The notes under the pieces were generated by a model. The model was not told the DNA's origin. It did not search any database and saw only the letters and a program-made list of their open reading frames with translations. Positions 1 to 7,729 of a DNA stretch of 16,744 nucleotides are shown piece by piece. Origin of the DNA: JBFHIZ01 sp041596215 (GTDB lineage Bacteria > Bacillota > Clostridia > Lachnospirales > Lachnospiraceae); assembly GCA_041596215.1 (NCBI GenBank), contig JBFHIZ010000042.1, positions 1 through 16,744 of the forward strand. Reading direction: 5' to 3'. Made by a program: the position numbers and the translations under genes. How positions within the stretch are numbered: the stretch's first letter is position 1; each line of letters opens with the position of its first letter.

Positions 1-434
1 TAGTTGAAGCAGTTCAAAAAAAATATGGTTATGAGGCAGAACAAATTCTTGTAGAAGAAGAAAAACAACATAAAGGAATTGTGAAATATGTTTGGGGTGG
101 AAGACAGGTAATGCAAAAGAAAGAACCAAATATTTTAAAAATGAAAAACGATTTAGAAAAATTTGATCGTATTTTACTAGGAACGCCAGTTTGGGCAAGC
201 TCTTTTACACCTGCAATTCGTACTTTTTTGAAAGAAAACAACTTGAAAAATAAAAAAGTTGGATTGTTTTGTACACATAAAGGTATGAAAGGAAGTACGT
301 TTGAAGATTTTGAGAACAATTTGGAGGAAAGTAGTATTGTTGGAAAATTAGAGCTTATTAATGTAAAGAAAAATAAGAAAGAAAGTATTCAAAAAATATT
401 TAATTGGATTGAGGATTTAAATAAAAATGAATAA
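1..434 (+). CDS. Flavodoxin-like protein, C-terminal part (5' end off the window)
   Basis: The frame is open from the left edge (codons begin at base 3) to a TAA at 432-434, with no in-frame ATG before base 81, so the start lies outside the window. The visible 143 residues look like the later part of a short-chain flavodoxin: a helix rich in E/K, then a hydrophobic strand followed by GTPVWASSFTP, the FMN-contacting loop of flavodoxins. After it come a KKVGLFCTHKG strand and turn and a C-terminal helix ending in WIEDLNKNE. The N-terminal phosphate-binding loop (TGNT type) would be in the missing 15-20 residues. Such proteins carry electrons through bound FMN in the cytoplasm; the partner is unknown. 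The family call is fairly safe, but flavodoxin versus a flavodoxin-domain oxidoreductase cannot be settled from a fragment. No terminator is evident after it. Confidence 0.82.
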   Translation, partial: VEAVQKKYGYEAEQILVEEEKQHKGIVKYVWGGRQVMQKKEPNILKMKNDLEKFDRILLGTPVWASSFTPAIRTFLKENNLKNKKVGLFCTHKGMKGSTFEDFENNLEESSIVGKLELINVKKNKKESIQKIFNWIEDLNKNE

Positions 435-560
435 GTAAAAAAGATAAGGGTTAGATAAATAGAGGGTTATAAGATGCCTTTGATTTATGTCGCGGTATGT
501 TTTTAATAATTACTTTATGGTATTAATTAAATAAAGTAGAAAAGAAATGTATGAGAAAAA

Positions 561-567
561 GAGGGGG
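561..567 (+). promoter_or_regulatory. Ribosome-binding site that favours the start at 571
   Basis: GAGGGGG lies just before ATG 571. The in-frame upstream ATG at 547 is preceded only by an A-rich AGAAAAGAA, so the G-rich site argues for the shorter protein. The same GGGGG type of site precedes the starts at 2209 and 9535. Confidence 0.55.
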
Positions 568-570
568 AAC

Positions 571-2187
571 ATGGAAAAAAAACAAATTTTAAAAAGCAAG
601 GTATATTTATATCTTACTTCATTTTTTGCTGGAATGGCAGTAATGGCAGTAGAATTAGGTGCAAGTAGATTACTTGCGCCTTATTTTAGTTCTTCACAAA
701 TTGTTTGGACAATTATAATTGGAACAATTATGATTGCTATGGCGCTTGGAAATATTTGGGGAGGAAAAAGTGCAGATAAAAATCCCAATCCAGATAAATT
801 ATATAGCAGAATATTTATTGCAAGTATATGGATAGCAGCAATTCCATTTGTCGGAAAATATATTATTATATTGATATCTGCAATCTTAGTAGTAACAATT
901 AATATAAATTTTCTTATTTGGGCTGCTTTTTTTTCTTGTGCAATTGTTTTTGTTTTTCCGTTGTTTTTGCTAGGGACAACAACACCATCACTTGTTAAGT
1001 ATACAATGGATAATTTAGAAGATAACGGAAAAACTGTAGGTAAAATTATTGCGTGCAATACGATTGGAAGTATCTTGGGGACTTTTATTCCAACATTTGT
1101 TACAATACCAACCGTAGGAACAAATATTACATTCCTGATTTTTTCTGGCATATTATTATTACTTAGCTTAATTTATTTTATAAAAACAAAAATAAAAAAA
1201 AGAACAGGGTTCATAGGGATTGTAGTATTTGTTGTATGCATTATTTTTTCGTCGCAAAATAGCTTTGCTTTTTGGGAAGAGGATTTATTATATGAGGGAG
1301 AATCTGTTTATAATTATTTACAAGTAAAAGAGACAAAAACGAGAGTAATCTTATCAACAAACGTACTGTTTGGAGTACAATCAATTTACAATAAGGATGG
1401 GAAATTAACAGGGATGTATTATGATTACGCACTTGCAGCACCTTTAATGGCAAATGTAGAAGAAAAAGAGAAGATAGATATTTTAATTTTAGGTATGGGG
1501 ACTGGTACGTATGCAAAACAATGTCAGGAATATTTTGAAGGAGCCAATATTGAGGGAATTGAGATTGATGAGAAGATAACGGAGCTAGCAAATAGATATT
1601 TTGAGGCATCTGATATGGTTAAAGTTACAACCTATGATGGAAGAGCTTTTTTAAATGCTACCGAGAATATGTATGATGTAATAATGGTAGATGCTTATCA
1701 AGACATTACCATTCCTTTTCAGCTATCATCTATTGAATTTTTTCAATTGGTCAAAGAGCATTTAAATGAAAACGGAGTATTAGTAGTTAACATGAGTATG
1801 CATTCAGAAGAAGAAGGAAATATCAACGAATACTTAAGTGACACCATCGCAAATGTGTTCTCAGATGTCTACACCGTAAATGTTACGGGGTCTACTAATC
1901 GAGAGTTATTTGCATCGAATAATCACGAAATGCTCACTGTTTTTGAAGCAAATATAGAAAAAATAAAAGCGGAAAACCAGGAAGAAAAAAAAGAATTTAT
2001 TACATTATTAAATAAAGTATCAACGCAGTTAAAGCAATACGAAAAAGGAAAATATTTATTTACGGATGATAAAGCACCAGTAGAAGTACTAGGAATGAAA
2101 GTAATTGATTCCTTAATTCAAGGTGAATTAGAATATTATAAAACAATCTATAAAGAAGAAGGAATCAAAGGTTTTTTAGATAATTAA
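571..2187 (+). CDS. Membrane protein fused to a spermidine-synthase-like (aminopropyltransferase) domain
   Basis: The 538-residue protein has two halves. Residues about 9-236 hold roughly eight hydrophobic segments, resembling the half-MFS membrane part of fused MFS/spermidine-synthase proteins. Residues about 240-530 are a cytoplasmic Rossmann domain of the spermidine synthase type: a glycine-rich loop GMGTGT (308-313), the acidic ribose-binding strand GIEIDE (329-334), DGR (356-358) and the strand DVIMVDAYQD with Asp374 at the expected catalytic position. Family knowledge suggests transfer of an aminopropyl group from decarboxylated SAM to a diamine, but membrane-fused members are poorly characterised and the substrate is not shown here. 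An ATG at 547 is in frame, but the codons between it and 571 are mostly the Shine-Dalgarno GAGGGGG (561-567), so 571 is preferred. Only 21 bases separate it from the next gene, so the two are probably co-transcribed. Confidence 0.82.
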   Translation: MEKKQILKSKVYLYLTSFFAGMAVMAVELGASRLLAPYFSSSQIVWTIIIGTIMIAMALGNIWGGKSADKNPNPDKLYSRIFIASIWIAAIPFVGKYIIILISAILVVTININFLIWAAFFSCAIVFVFPLFLLGTTTPSLVKYTMDNLEDNGKTVGKIIACNTIGSILGTFIPTFVTIPTVGTNITFLIFSGILLLLSLIYFIKTKIKKRTGFIGIVVFVVCIIFSSQNSFAFWEEDLLYEGESVYNYLQVKETKTRVILSTNVLFGVQSIYNKDGKLTGMYYDYALAAPLMANVEEKEKIDILILGMGTGTYAKQCQEYFEGANIEGIEIDEKITELANRYFEASDMVKVTTYDGRAFLNATENMYDVIMVDAYQDITIPFQLSSIEFFQLVKEHLNENGVLVVNMSMHSEEEGNINEYLSDTIANVFSDVYTVNVTGSTNRELFASNNHEMLTVFEANIEKIKAENQEEKKEFITLLNKVSTQLKQYEKGKYLFTDDKAPVEVLGMKVIDSLIQGELEYYKTIYKEEGIKGFLDN

Positions 2188-2198
2188 GGAGATGATTT

Positions 2199-2203
2199 GG
2201 GGG
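2199..2203 (+). promoter_or_regulatory. Ribosome-binding site for the start at 2209, competing with a TTG start at 2197
   Basis: GGGGG with a 5-base spacer precedes ATG 2209, the same site and spacing as at 9535. AAGGAGA (2186-2192), overlapping the previous stop, sits 4 bases before TTG 2197. The lipoprotein signal reads most naturally from ATG 2209. Either start gives the same mature protein after Cys20. Confidence 0.5.
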
Positions 2204-2208
2204 AAGAT

Positions 2209-4761
2209 ATGAAAAAGAAATTGAGATTAAGTATTATATTCATATTACTGTGTTTAATGGTAGGATGTGAAAGCAAAGATAATTTATCAACAACTGTTAA
2301 TATTCTAAAAGATTATACAATTTCGTATATTTCGGAAGATAAATTGGCTTCTAATGTAGCAATAGAGTTTCAAAAAAATCTGGAAGAAGATATTAACGTA
2401 ACACTAGAGATTGCTTCAGATAAGGAGTTGGAGAAGAAAAAAAATATTCTTATTGGAACGGAAATCCTTGCAAATAAATTAAAGATAGATCTTTCAGCAA
2501 TAGGAACAATGGGATATGTTGTTCAGATTGTAGAAGAAAAAATATATATATATGCAAACACTGAAAAAGGATTTTATCGTGCCTTTCAATTTGTAACAAC
2601 TTCGATTATAGACGATGAAAATTTTCTGATTTCAGCAGAAAGCTTAGTAGTAGATACCGGGAAAGATTGTGTAGAAGAGATTTGGATTGGGGAAAGATCA
2701 ATCGAAGAATATTGTATTGTGATACCAGAAAAACCAGATGAAAAAGTAAGAGAAGCGGCAAAAAAACTTCAGGAAAACATTATAGAAGAAAGTGGATTAC
2801 GGATTCCGATCATTGAAACAATGGAAAATATAGCCTTAAGTTTGGAGATAAAACCATTGTATATTGAGGATGAAACTACGGACTTTACTTATAAAAATTC
2901 CATTTCTTATGGAAAGATTACCATATTAGGAAAAGATGCAGAGGCATGTCTTTCAGGAACTTATGATTTCATGAATACATATTTGGGATGGTCCTTTTCA
3001 GAGAGTGATGAGGCAAAACTTTCTATTAGAACGAAGGAATTGCATATACCAAATACGCTCATTTTATCAGAAGATACACCATGGATGGAGGAACGAGAGG
3101 CTATTATATGCTTATGGAAAATAAATTATAGCCGAGGTGTGTATATGAATCAAAACACATCGTTGTTAACGGACATCATGTCCTTTTCAGAAGAACAACT
3201 TTATGAATATGTAAGAATGTTAAAATATTGTGGATATACAGGAATCCAAATCACAGAAATGTGTTCTGCTTGGGAAGGCAGTGGTGATTATGAATATGTG
3301 CATGAGAGAATTCGAATACTAGCAGATGCCGCACACTCAATGGGAATGAATGTAACTCTTTGGGTTTGGGGTGCAGAATTTGACGGATATGGATGGACAG
3401 ATGCTACTGTAAGTTATTTATCGGAAGGTTATCCATATTTGCAAGATAATCCAAAAACACAAGAGTTTTTTAACCGGTATTATTCCATATATGCGGAATT
3501 GGCAGATTGTGTTGACCGAGTAATTGCTCATTATTATGATCCGGGGAATCTATATGCTACGGAAGATGTGGCATATTATGCGAAAATATTGAAAGATAAA
3601 ATGCAAGCAGTGAATCCGGAAATTGATTTTGGAATCAATTGCTGGGTGGATGTATTTGATAAAAAAATCTTAGTTGAGGTGTTAGGAGAAGATATTACAC
3701 TTTATGAAACATCAAGTACGGATAATCCTGGGGCAAGAGTGAATTTTAGAAATGCATGCGATGAATTAGGATGCCGGACGGGCACCTGGTCATGGGGAAC
3801 GTGTGAAATGGAAATTGATCAACTTGCACAAATGAATGTGAATGCAAAAATAATTAAAGAAACCTATCTAAAAGCAATGGAAATTGATATGAGTTCAACA
3901 AAGCCGGACTATTGGAGTGAAATGGATTCTTATCATGTTTTAAATGTATTTTCTTTATATTGCTCAGGTCATTTGCTGGCAAATCCTTCGGCAGATCCTG
4001 AAATTTTATTACGTGAAGTTGCTTATGACACGGTGGGAGAGGAATATCAAAATGAATTTTATGAAATCTTAGATTTAATTCAAGATGCGAGATCTGGAGA
4101 TACAAAAGAGACATCTGTATTTCAAAGTGACTCTTATGTACTTATAAATAAAGATTATCCGCCAGAAGATGTCTTAATGCGTTGTAATACGTATATACCT
4201 ATTTTAGATGAGATGATCGAAAGTGGGATAGAAGCAAATAATTTGCCATTACCAATTGATCTAGTAGATTTGTTACGATTGATTAGACCGCATTTGGAAC
4301 AAATACGTTTGTTTGCAGAATTTCGAATTGGAATGGAACAAATAGAATTAGAATATGCAAAAGGAACGGATGTAGAAGAACTATCAAAAATGCTAGAAGC
4401 ATTATATGAGCCAATTCCAGAATTTAATTGTGTAATTGGATTGTGGGGACAAATTGAAGCAAGGATGCAATATATTATGATAGAAGAATTTTGTGCAAAG
4501 GCAAAAATAGAAGTTCCACGAGATGAGGAATTTGTGACTTTTCGAAAAATGAGAATGTATCAGCAACTGTGCTCATTTCAAAAAGGAGAACAAGAGCCAG
4601 TGGTTGTAAGCAAAACATTTTTTCAATGGGGCGTTGCCTATGGAGAGGAGACAACAATTGCATTAACAAATGAATTGATTGCAGATGGTCTTCTTCTAGA
4701 AACGGAAGAGGAACAAGTTTATTTAGCAGATTGGAAAAATTATATATTTGATTTTAAATAA
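2209..4761 (+). CDS. Large lipoprotein with glycoside-hydrolase-like architecture (GH67/GH20-like layout), specificity unknown
   Basis: The 850-residue protein opens with a lipoprotein signal: basic MKKKLR, a hydrophobic core and LMVGC with the lipidated Cys at 20, so it should sit on the outer face of the membrane. Residues about 25-290 resemble the N-terminal alpha/beta domains of alpha-glucuronidases and hexosaminidases (CIVIPEKP..., then TYDFMNTYLGWSF). Residues about 300-560 look like a TIM barrel: TGIQITEMCSAWEG (344-357), WVWGAEFDGYGW (385-396), HYYDPG (441-446), GINCWVD and GTWSWGTCEMEID (525-537). A helical C-terminal part with LLANPSADPEILLREV recalls GH67-type C-terminal domains. 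I cannot identify the catalytic acids, so activity is inference. A TTG at 2197 with AAGGAGA upstream is an alternative start, but it would put acidic GED before the basic signal. A strong terminator follows. Confidence 0.6.
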   Translation: MKKKLRLSIIFILLCLMVGCESKDNLSTTVNILKDYTISYISEDKLASNVAIEFQKNLEEDINVTLEIASDKELEKKKNILIGTEILANKLKIDLSAIGTMGYVVQIVEEKIYIYANTEKGFYRAFQFVTTSIIDDENFLISAESLVVDTGKDCVEEIWIGERSIEEYCIVIPEKPDEKVREAAKKLQENIIEESGLRIPIIETMENIALSLEIKPLYIEDETTDFTYKNSISYGKITILGKDAEACLSGTYDFMNTYLGWSFSESDEAKLSIRTKELHIPNTLILSEDTPWMEEREAIICLWKINYSRGVYMNQNTSLLTDIMSFSEEQLYEYVRMLKYCGYTGIQITEMCSAWEGSGDYEYVHERIRILADAAHSMGMNVTLWVWGAEFDGYGWTDATVSYLSEGYPYLQDNPKTQEFFNRYYSIYAELADCVDRVIAHYYDPGNLYATEDVAYYAKILKDKMQAVNPEIDFGINCWVDVFDKKILVEVLGEDITLYETSSTDNPGARVNFRNACDELGCRTGTWSWGTCEMEIDQLAQMNVNAKIIKETYLKAMEIDMSSTKPDYWSEMDSYHVLNVFSLYCSGHLLANPSADPEILLREVAYDTVGEEYQNEFYEILDLIQDARSGDTKETSVFQSDSYVLINKDYPPEDVLMRCNTYIPILDEMIESGIEANNLPLPIDLVDLLRLIRPHLEQIRLFAEFRIGMEQIELEYAKGTDVEELSKMLEALYEPIPEFNCVIGLWGQIEARMQYIMIEEFCAKAKIEVPRDEEFVTFRKMRMYQQLCSFQKGEQEPVVVSKTFFQWGVAYGEETTIALTNELIADGLLLETEEEQVYLADWKNYIFDFK

Positions 4762-4767
4762 AGAAAA

Positions 4768-4797
4768 AAAACAGACAGAAATTCTGTTTGTTTTTTT
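4768..4797 (+). terminator. Intrinsic terminator after the lipoprotein gene
   Basis: An A-rich left arm ending ACAGACAGAA pairs with TTCTGTTTGT (one G-T wobble), leaving a loop of about five bases, and a run of T follows at 4791-4797. It lies 7 bases after the stop codon. It separates this unit from the NrdR-boxed operon downstream. Confidence 0.85.
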
Positions 4798-4839
4798 ATA
4801 AAAGGAAAGAGAAAATTCAAAAAAAAGAAGGAAAATAGA

Positions 4840-4869
4840 TTGACATAAAACTATATGTAGTAATACAAT
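4840..4869 (+). promoter_or_regulatory. Sigma-A-type promoter of the cobO-nrdJ operon
   Basis: A perfect -35 TTGACA (4840-4845) is followed after 18 bases by TACAAT (4864-4869), one mismatch from the -10 consensus. Transcription should start near 4876, giving a leader of about 30 bases before ATG 4906. The spacer between the two elements is almost entirely occupied by an NrdR-type box. Confidence 0.85.
4848..4863 (+). promoter_or_regulatory. NrdR box 1 (within the promoter spacer)
   Basis: AAACTATATGTAGTAA matches the published NrdR-box consensus acaCwAtATaTwGtgt at 12 of 16 positions by hand alignment, including C4, the ATAT core and G13. It fills the space between -35 and -10, where bound NrdR would block RNA polymerase. 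NrdR is the ATP/dATP-sensing repressor of ribonucleotide reductase genes; its gene is not in this window. Confidence 0.8.
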
Positions 4870-4879
4870 ATAAGATAGA

Positions 4880-4895
4880 ACACAATATGTAGAAT
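4880..4895 (+). promoter_or_regulatory. NrdR box 2 (just after the predicted transcription start)
   Basis: ACACAATATGTAGAAT matches the NrdR-box consensus at 13 of 16 positions by hand alignment. It starts 32 bases after box 1, about three helical turns, which is the known tandem spacing of NrdR boxes and places both on the same DNA face. It ends directly against the Shine-Dalgarno GGAGGG (4896-4901). Confidence 0.8.
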
Positions 4896-4905
4896 GGAGG
4901 GTTAA

Positions 4906-5433
4906 ATGGGGCTGGTACATATTTATACAGGAAATGGAAAAGGAAAAACAACAGCAGCAATAGGACTTGCTACGAGATTTCTAGGTATGGGTGGAACTGT
5001 CATTATCGTTCAATTCTTAAAAGGCCGACCAAGTGGAGAAATTGCTTATTTGGAACGGGACGAAAAGGTTAGCGTGTTTCGTTTGTCCAAAGACTTTGGG
5101 TTTACTTTTTCGATGGATATGGAAACAAAAAAAATAGTAAAAAAAGAACATGAAAGGAATATAGAAAAAGCTTTAGAAGCTCAAAAGAAAGTAGAAAAAG
5201 AAAAGTGTTTGCTTATTTTTGATGAATGTGCGGGAGCCATTTCATCAAACCTATTAGAGATAGATGTGATAATGAAAATAATTCAGAATGCAAAAGATAA
5301 ATTTGAACTTGTTTTGACAGGAAGAGATTTTTCGAAGGAAATATTAGAGCAAGCAGATTATATTAGTGAAGTGCAAGCTATTCGCCACCCAATGGATCAG
5401 GGAGTGGAAGCAAGAGAAGGAATTGAATATTAA
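4906..5433 (+). CDS. cobO: Corrinoid adenosyltransferase, CobO/CobA/BtuR type
   Basis: The 175-residue protein has the length and layout of the CobA/BtuR family, which transfers the adenosyl group of ATP to cob(I)alamin to make adenosylcobalamin in the cytoplasm. The Walker A loop GNGKGKTT is at residues 9-16, followed by a strand VIIVQFLKG typical of the family. A Walker-B-like LIFDE (Asp106, Glu107) leads into the C-terminal half, with TGRDFSKEILEQADYISEV and the closing HPMDQGVEAREGIEY. The start has a strong GGAGGG site five bases upstream (4896-4901). It is the first gene of the NrdR-boxed operon, with nrdJ 16 bases downstream, so its evident job is to charge the cofactor for that reductase. 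It could also supply other B12 enzymes in the cell; no other cobalamin genes are in the window. Confidence 0.93.
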   Translation: MGLVHIYTGNGKGKTTAAIGLATRFLGMGGTVIIVQFLKGRPSGEIAYLERDEKVSVFRLSKDFGFTFSMDMETKKIVKKEHERNIEKALEAQKKVEKEKCLLIFDECAGAISSNLLEIDVIMKIIQNAKDKFELVLTGRDFSKEILEQADYISEVQAIRHPMDQGVEAREGIEY

Positions 5434-5438
5434 GGAAA

Positions 5439-5444
5439 GAGGAG
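5439..5444 (+). promoter_or_regulatory. Ribosome-binding site that sets the nrdJ start at 5450
   Basis: GAGGAG with a 5-base spacer precedes ATG 5450. The longer open frame back to 5366 would overlap cobO by 68 bases and read out of frame with it, without a comparable site, so it is rejected. Confidence 0.85.
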
Positions 5445-5449
5445 ATAAA

Positions 5450-7729
5450 ATGAACGTAGAAGAATACTTAGGTGAAGAAAACACATTGGGCCATGATATA
5501 TGGACTCGTAAATATAGATATAATGAGGAATCGTTTGAAGATTGGACAGAACGTGTATCTGGAGGAAATCAAGAAGTAAAAGAGTTGATTACAAAAAAGA
5601 AATTCTTATTTGCTGGGAGAATTTTAGCAAACAGAGGATTACATAAAGTTGGGAAAAAAGTAACCTATTCTAATTGCTATGTGGTTACACCACCAGAAGA
5701 TAATATAGAAAGTATTTTTGACACGGCCAAATCTCTTGCTAGGACGTATAGTTATGGCGGAGGATGTGGAGTAGATATTGGAAAACTTCGTCCAGAGGGA
5801 GCAGTTGTTCATAACGCAGCAGAAAATACAAGTGGAGCAGTTTCTTTTATGAATTTATATTCCACTGTAACCGAATTAATTGGGCAAAGTGGAAGACGTG
5901 GCGCATTAATGATTACCATTCCATGTACACACCCAGACTTAGAATCATTTATTGATATTAAGTCTGATTTAAAGAAAGTGACAAAAGCCAATATATCGAT
6001 TCGTATTACAGATGAATTTATGAATGCGGTGGAAGAACATAAATCATTTCGTTTAAACTTTACGGTAGAAGATACAGGGGAAGTGATTGAAAAAGAAGTG
6101 GATGCTTATGAAATTTTTTGTAGAATCAGTGATATGAATTGGGATTATGCGGAACCAGGAATGTTGTTTTGGGACCGAATCGAAAAATGGAATTTATTGT
6201 CCAATACAAAAGAATTCAAATTTGCAGGAACGAATCCTTGTGCTGAAGAACCACTTCCAGCTGGAGGTTCTTGTCTATTAGGTGCAATAAATTTATCGGA
6301 ATATGTGATCGATGAGTCAAAAGAATTTGATTTTGATGAATTTTCAAAGGATGTGAAAGTATGTGTAACGGCATTAAATGAAGTTTTAGATGAAGGGTTA
6401 CCTTTGCATCCATTGCAAGAACAAAGAGATTCTGTTGGAGACTGGAGACAGATAGGACTCGGAGTATTAGGAATTGCAGATTTACTAATTAAACTTGAAA
6501 TTCGTTATGGCAGTGAGGAAAGTGTGCAATTATGTGATCAAATAGGAAAAGCAATGGCAAAAAATGCGATTTATCGTTCGGCGGAACTTGCAAAAGAAAA
6601 AGGGGCATATCCAAAATGCAATATAAAAGAAGTTATGAATACTTCATTTTTTAAAGAAAATGTTGATGAAGAGGTATCAAAATATGTTGCAGAGGTAGGA
6701 GGGCTTCGAAATTCACAATTATTGACGATTGCACCTACGGGAACAATATCTACAATGTTAGGAATTTCTGGAGGAATTGAACCGATTTATTCTAATTTTT
6801 ACACAAGGAAAACAGAAAGTCTTCATGGAGAAGATGTATATTATAAAGTATATACACCAATTGTACAAAAATACATGATGGAGAATAATTTAACAGAGGA
6901 AGAAGAATTACCAGACTATTTTGTGACGGCACAAACGCTAAATTATATGGAGCGAATTAATATACAAGCAACTTGGCAAAATCACATTGATGCGTCGATT
7001 AGTTCAACCGTAAATGTTCCTGTCGAGTTCACCAAAGAAGAAGTTCGAGCATTATACTTTAAAGCTTGGAAAAGTGGATTAAAGGGAATCACTATTTTTA
7101 GGGATGGATGTAAACGTCTTGGAATTTTAACTATGGGAGAAGAGACACAAACGGAATTAAAACGTGGAGATATTGTAAAAGTTTCGGATTCCTGTATTGG
7201 AAAAAGAAGAACACTACAATCGGGTTGCGGTACGTTACATTGTGAAGCTTTTTTTGATCCGAATACGGGTGAGTTTCGTGAAATCTTTTTATCAAAAGGC
7301 TCAAAAGGAGGATGCAATAGTTTCATGGTTGGACTAAGTCGTATGATTTCACTTGCAGCGCGTGGTGGAATTGGAATTGAAAAAATAGTTGATCAATTAG
7401 AAAGCACTTTAGTATGTTCCTCATATGCAGTTCGTACGGCAACAAAACATGATACGTCATCGGGATCAAGTTGTCCGATGTCAATAGGAAGAGCTTTAAC
7501 CGATATGTATCGAGAAATGCAAGAGCAATTAATTGAAAAAAATCAGGATACGATTCAAATAAAAGAGGAAAAAGTGAAACTTTCCGAAGGAGAATTAATA
7601 GCTGCAGGTGGTTTTGAAAAATCAGATGGCGCAAAAGTAATAAATCCATGCCCAATTTGTGGGGCAGAACTTGTATTTGAAGGAGGCTGTAATTCTTGTA
7701 AAAGTTGTGGTTATTCAAAATGTGATTAA
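5450..7729 (+). CDS. nrdJ: Adenosylcobalamin-dependent (class II) ribonucleotide reductase
   Basis: The 759-residue enzyme converts ribonucleotides to deoxyribonucleotides using a radical generated from adenosylcobalamin. Visible motifs: SNCYV with Cys76, one of the active-site redox cysteines; GGGCGVDIG; SGRRGALM; NPCAE (262-266) carrying Asn262, the thiyl-radical Cys264 and Glu266; PTGTIS (429-434); and GSSCPMSIGRAL in a C-terminal TSCPD-like domain. The tail has a zinc-ribbon-like set of cysteines, CPIC (734-737) and C747, C750, C753, ending in C758 one residue before the end. The tail cysteines probably deliver reducing equivalents or bind metal. The N-terminus runs straight into the catalytic barrel, with no ATP-cone allosteric domain visible. 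It is co-transcribed with cobO from a promoter with two NrdR boxes. I see no clear terminator after it. Confidence 0.96.
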   Translation: MNVEEYLGEENTLGHDIWTRKYRYNEESFEDWTERVSGGNQEVKELITKKKFLFAGRILANRGLHKVGKKVTYSNCYVVTPPEDNIESIFDTAKSLARTYSYGGGCGVDIGKLRPEGAVVHNAAENTSGAVSFMNLYSTVTELIGQSGRRGALMITIPCTHPDLESFIDIKSDLKKVTKANISIRITDEFMNAVEEHKSFRLNFTVEDTGEVIEKEVDAYEIFCRISDMNWDYAEPGMLFWDRIEKWNLLSNTKEFKFAGTNPCAEEPLPAGGSCLLGAINLSEYVIDESKEFDFDEFSKDVKVCVTALNEVLDEGLPLHPLQEQRDSVGDWRQIGLGVLGIADLLIKLEIRYGSEESVQLCDQIGKAMAKNAIYRSAELAKEKGAYPKCNIKEVMNTSFFKENVDEEVSKYVAEVGGLRNSQLLTIAPTGTISTMLGISGGIEPIYSNFYTRKTESLHGEDVYYKVYTPIVQKYMMENNLTEEEELPDYFVTAQTLNYMERINIQATWQNHIDASISSTVNVPVEFTKEEVRALYFKAWKSGLKGITIFRDGCKRLGILTMGEETQTELKRGDIVKVSDSCIGKRRTLQSGCGTLHCEAFFDPNTGEFREIFLSKGSKGGCNSFMVGLSRMISLAARGGIGIEKIVDQLESTLVCSSYAVRTATKHDTSSGSSCPMSIGRALTDMYREMQEQLIEKNQDTIQIKEEKVKLSEGELIAAGGFEKSDGAKVINPCPICGAELVFEGGCNSCKSCGYSKCD

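Noticed and set aside
480..509. Possible promoter (TTGATT, then TAATAA after an 18-base spacer) before the spermidine-synthase-like gene
   Set aside because: Both elements are weak and the region is AT-rich, so a match of this quality is expected by chance. The 136-base gap at 435-570 otherwise shows no hairpin or conserved element that I can support.
681..1151. Long antisense open frames opposite the membrane protein, and similar ones opposite nrdJ, the chemoreceptors and rsmA
   Set aside because: They are opposite-strand shadows of well-supported genes, with no ribosome-binding sites or recognisable domains.
4848..4895. Reading the repeated TATGTAG elements as a simple direct repeat or attachment site
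   Set aside because: The two copies fit the NrdR-box consensus with the known spacing and promoter position, which explains them better. There are no integrase or mobile genes nearby.
4840..4905. Cobalamin riboswitch upstream of cobO
   Set aside because: The leader is only about 30 bases from the predicted transcription start to the ATG, far too short for the B12 aptamer, and no B12-box-like sequence is seen.
5366..5449. Extended N-terminus of NrdJ starting inside cobO
   Set aside because: It would overlap cobO by 68 bases and has no suitable ribosome-binding site, while ATG 5450 has GAGGAG at ideal spacing.
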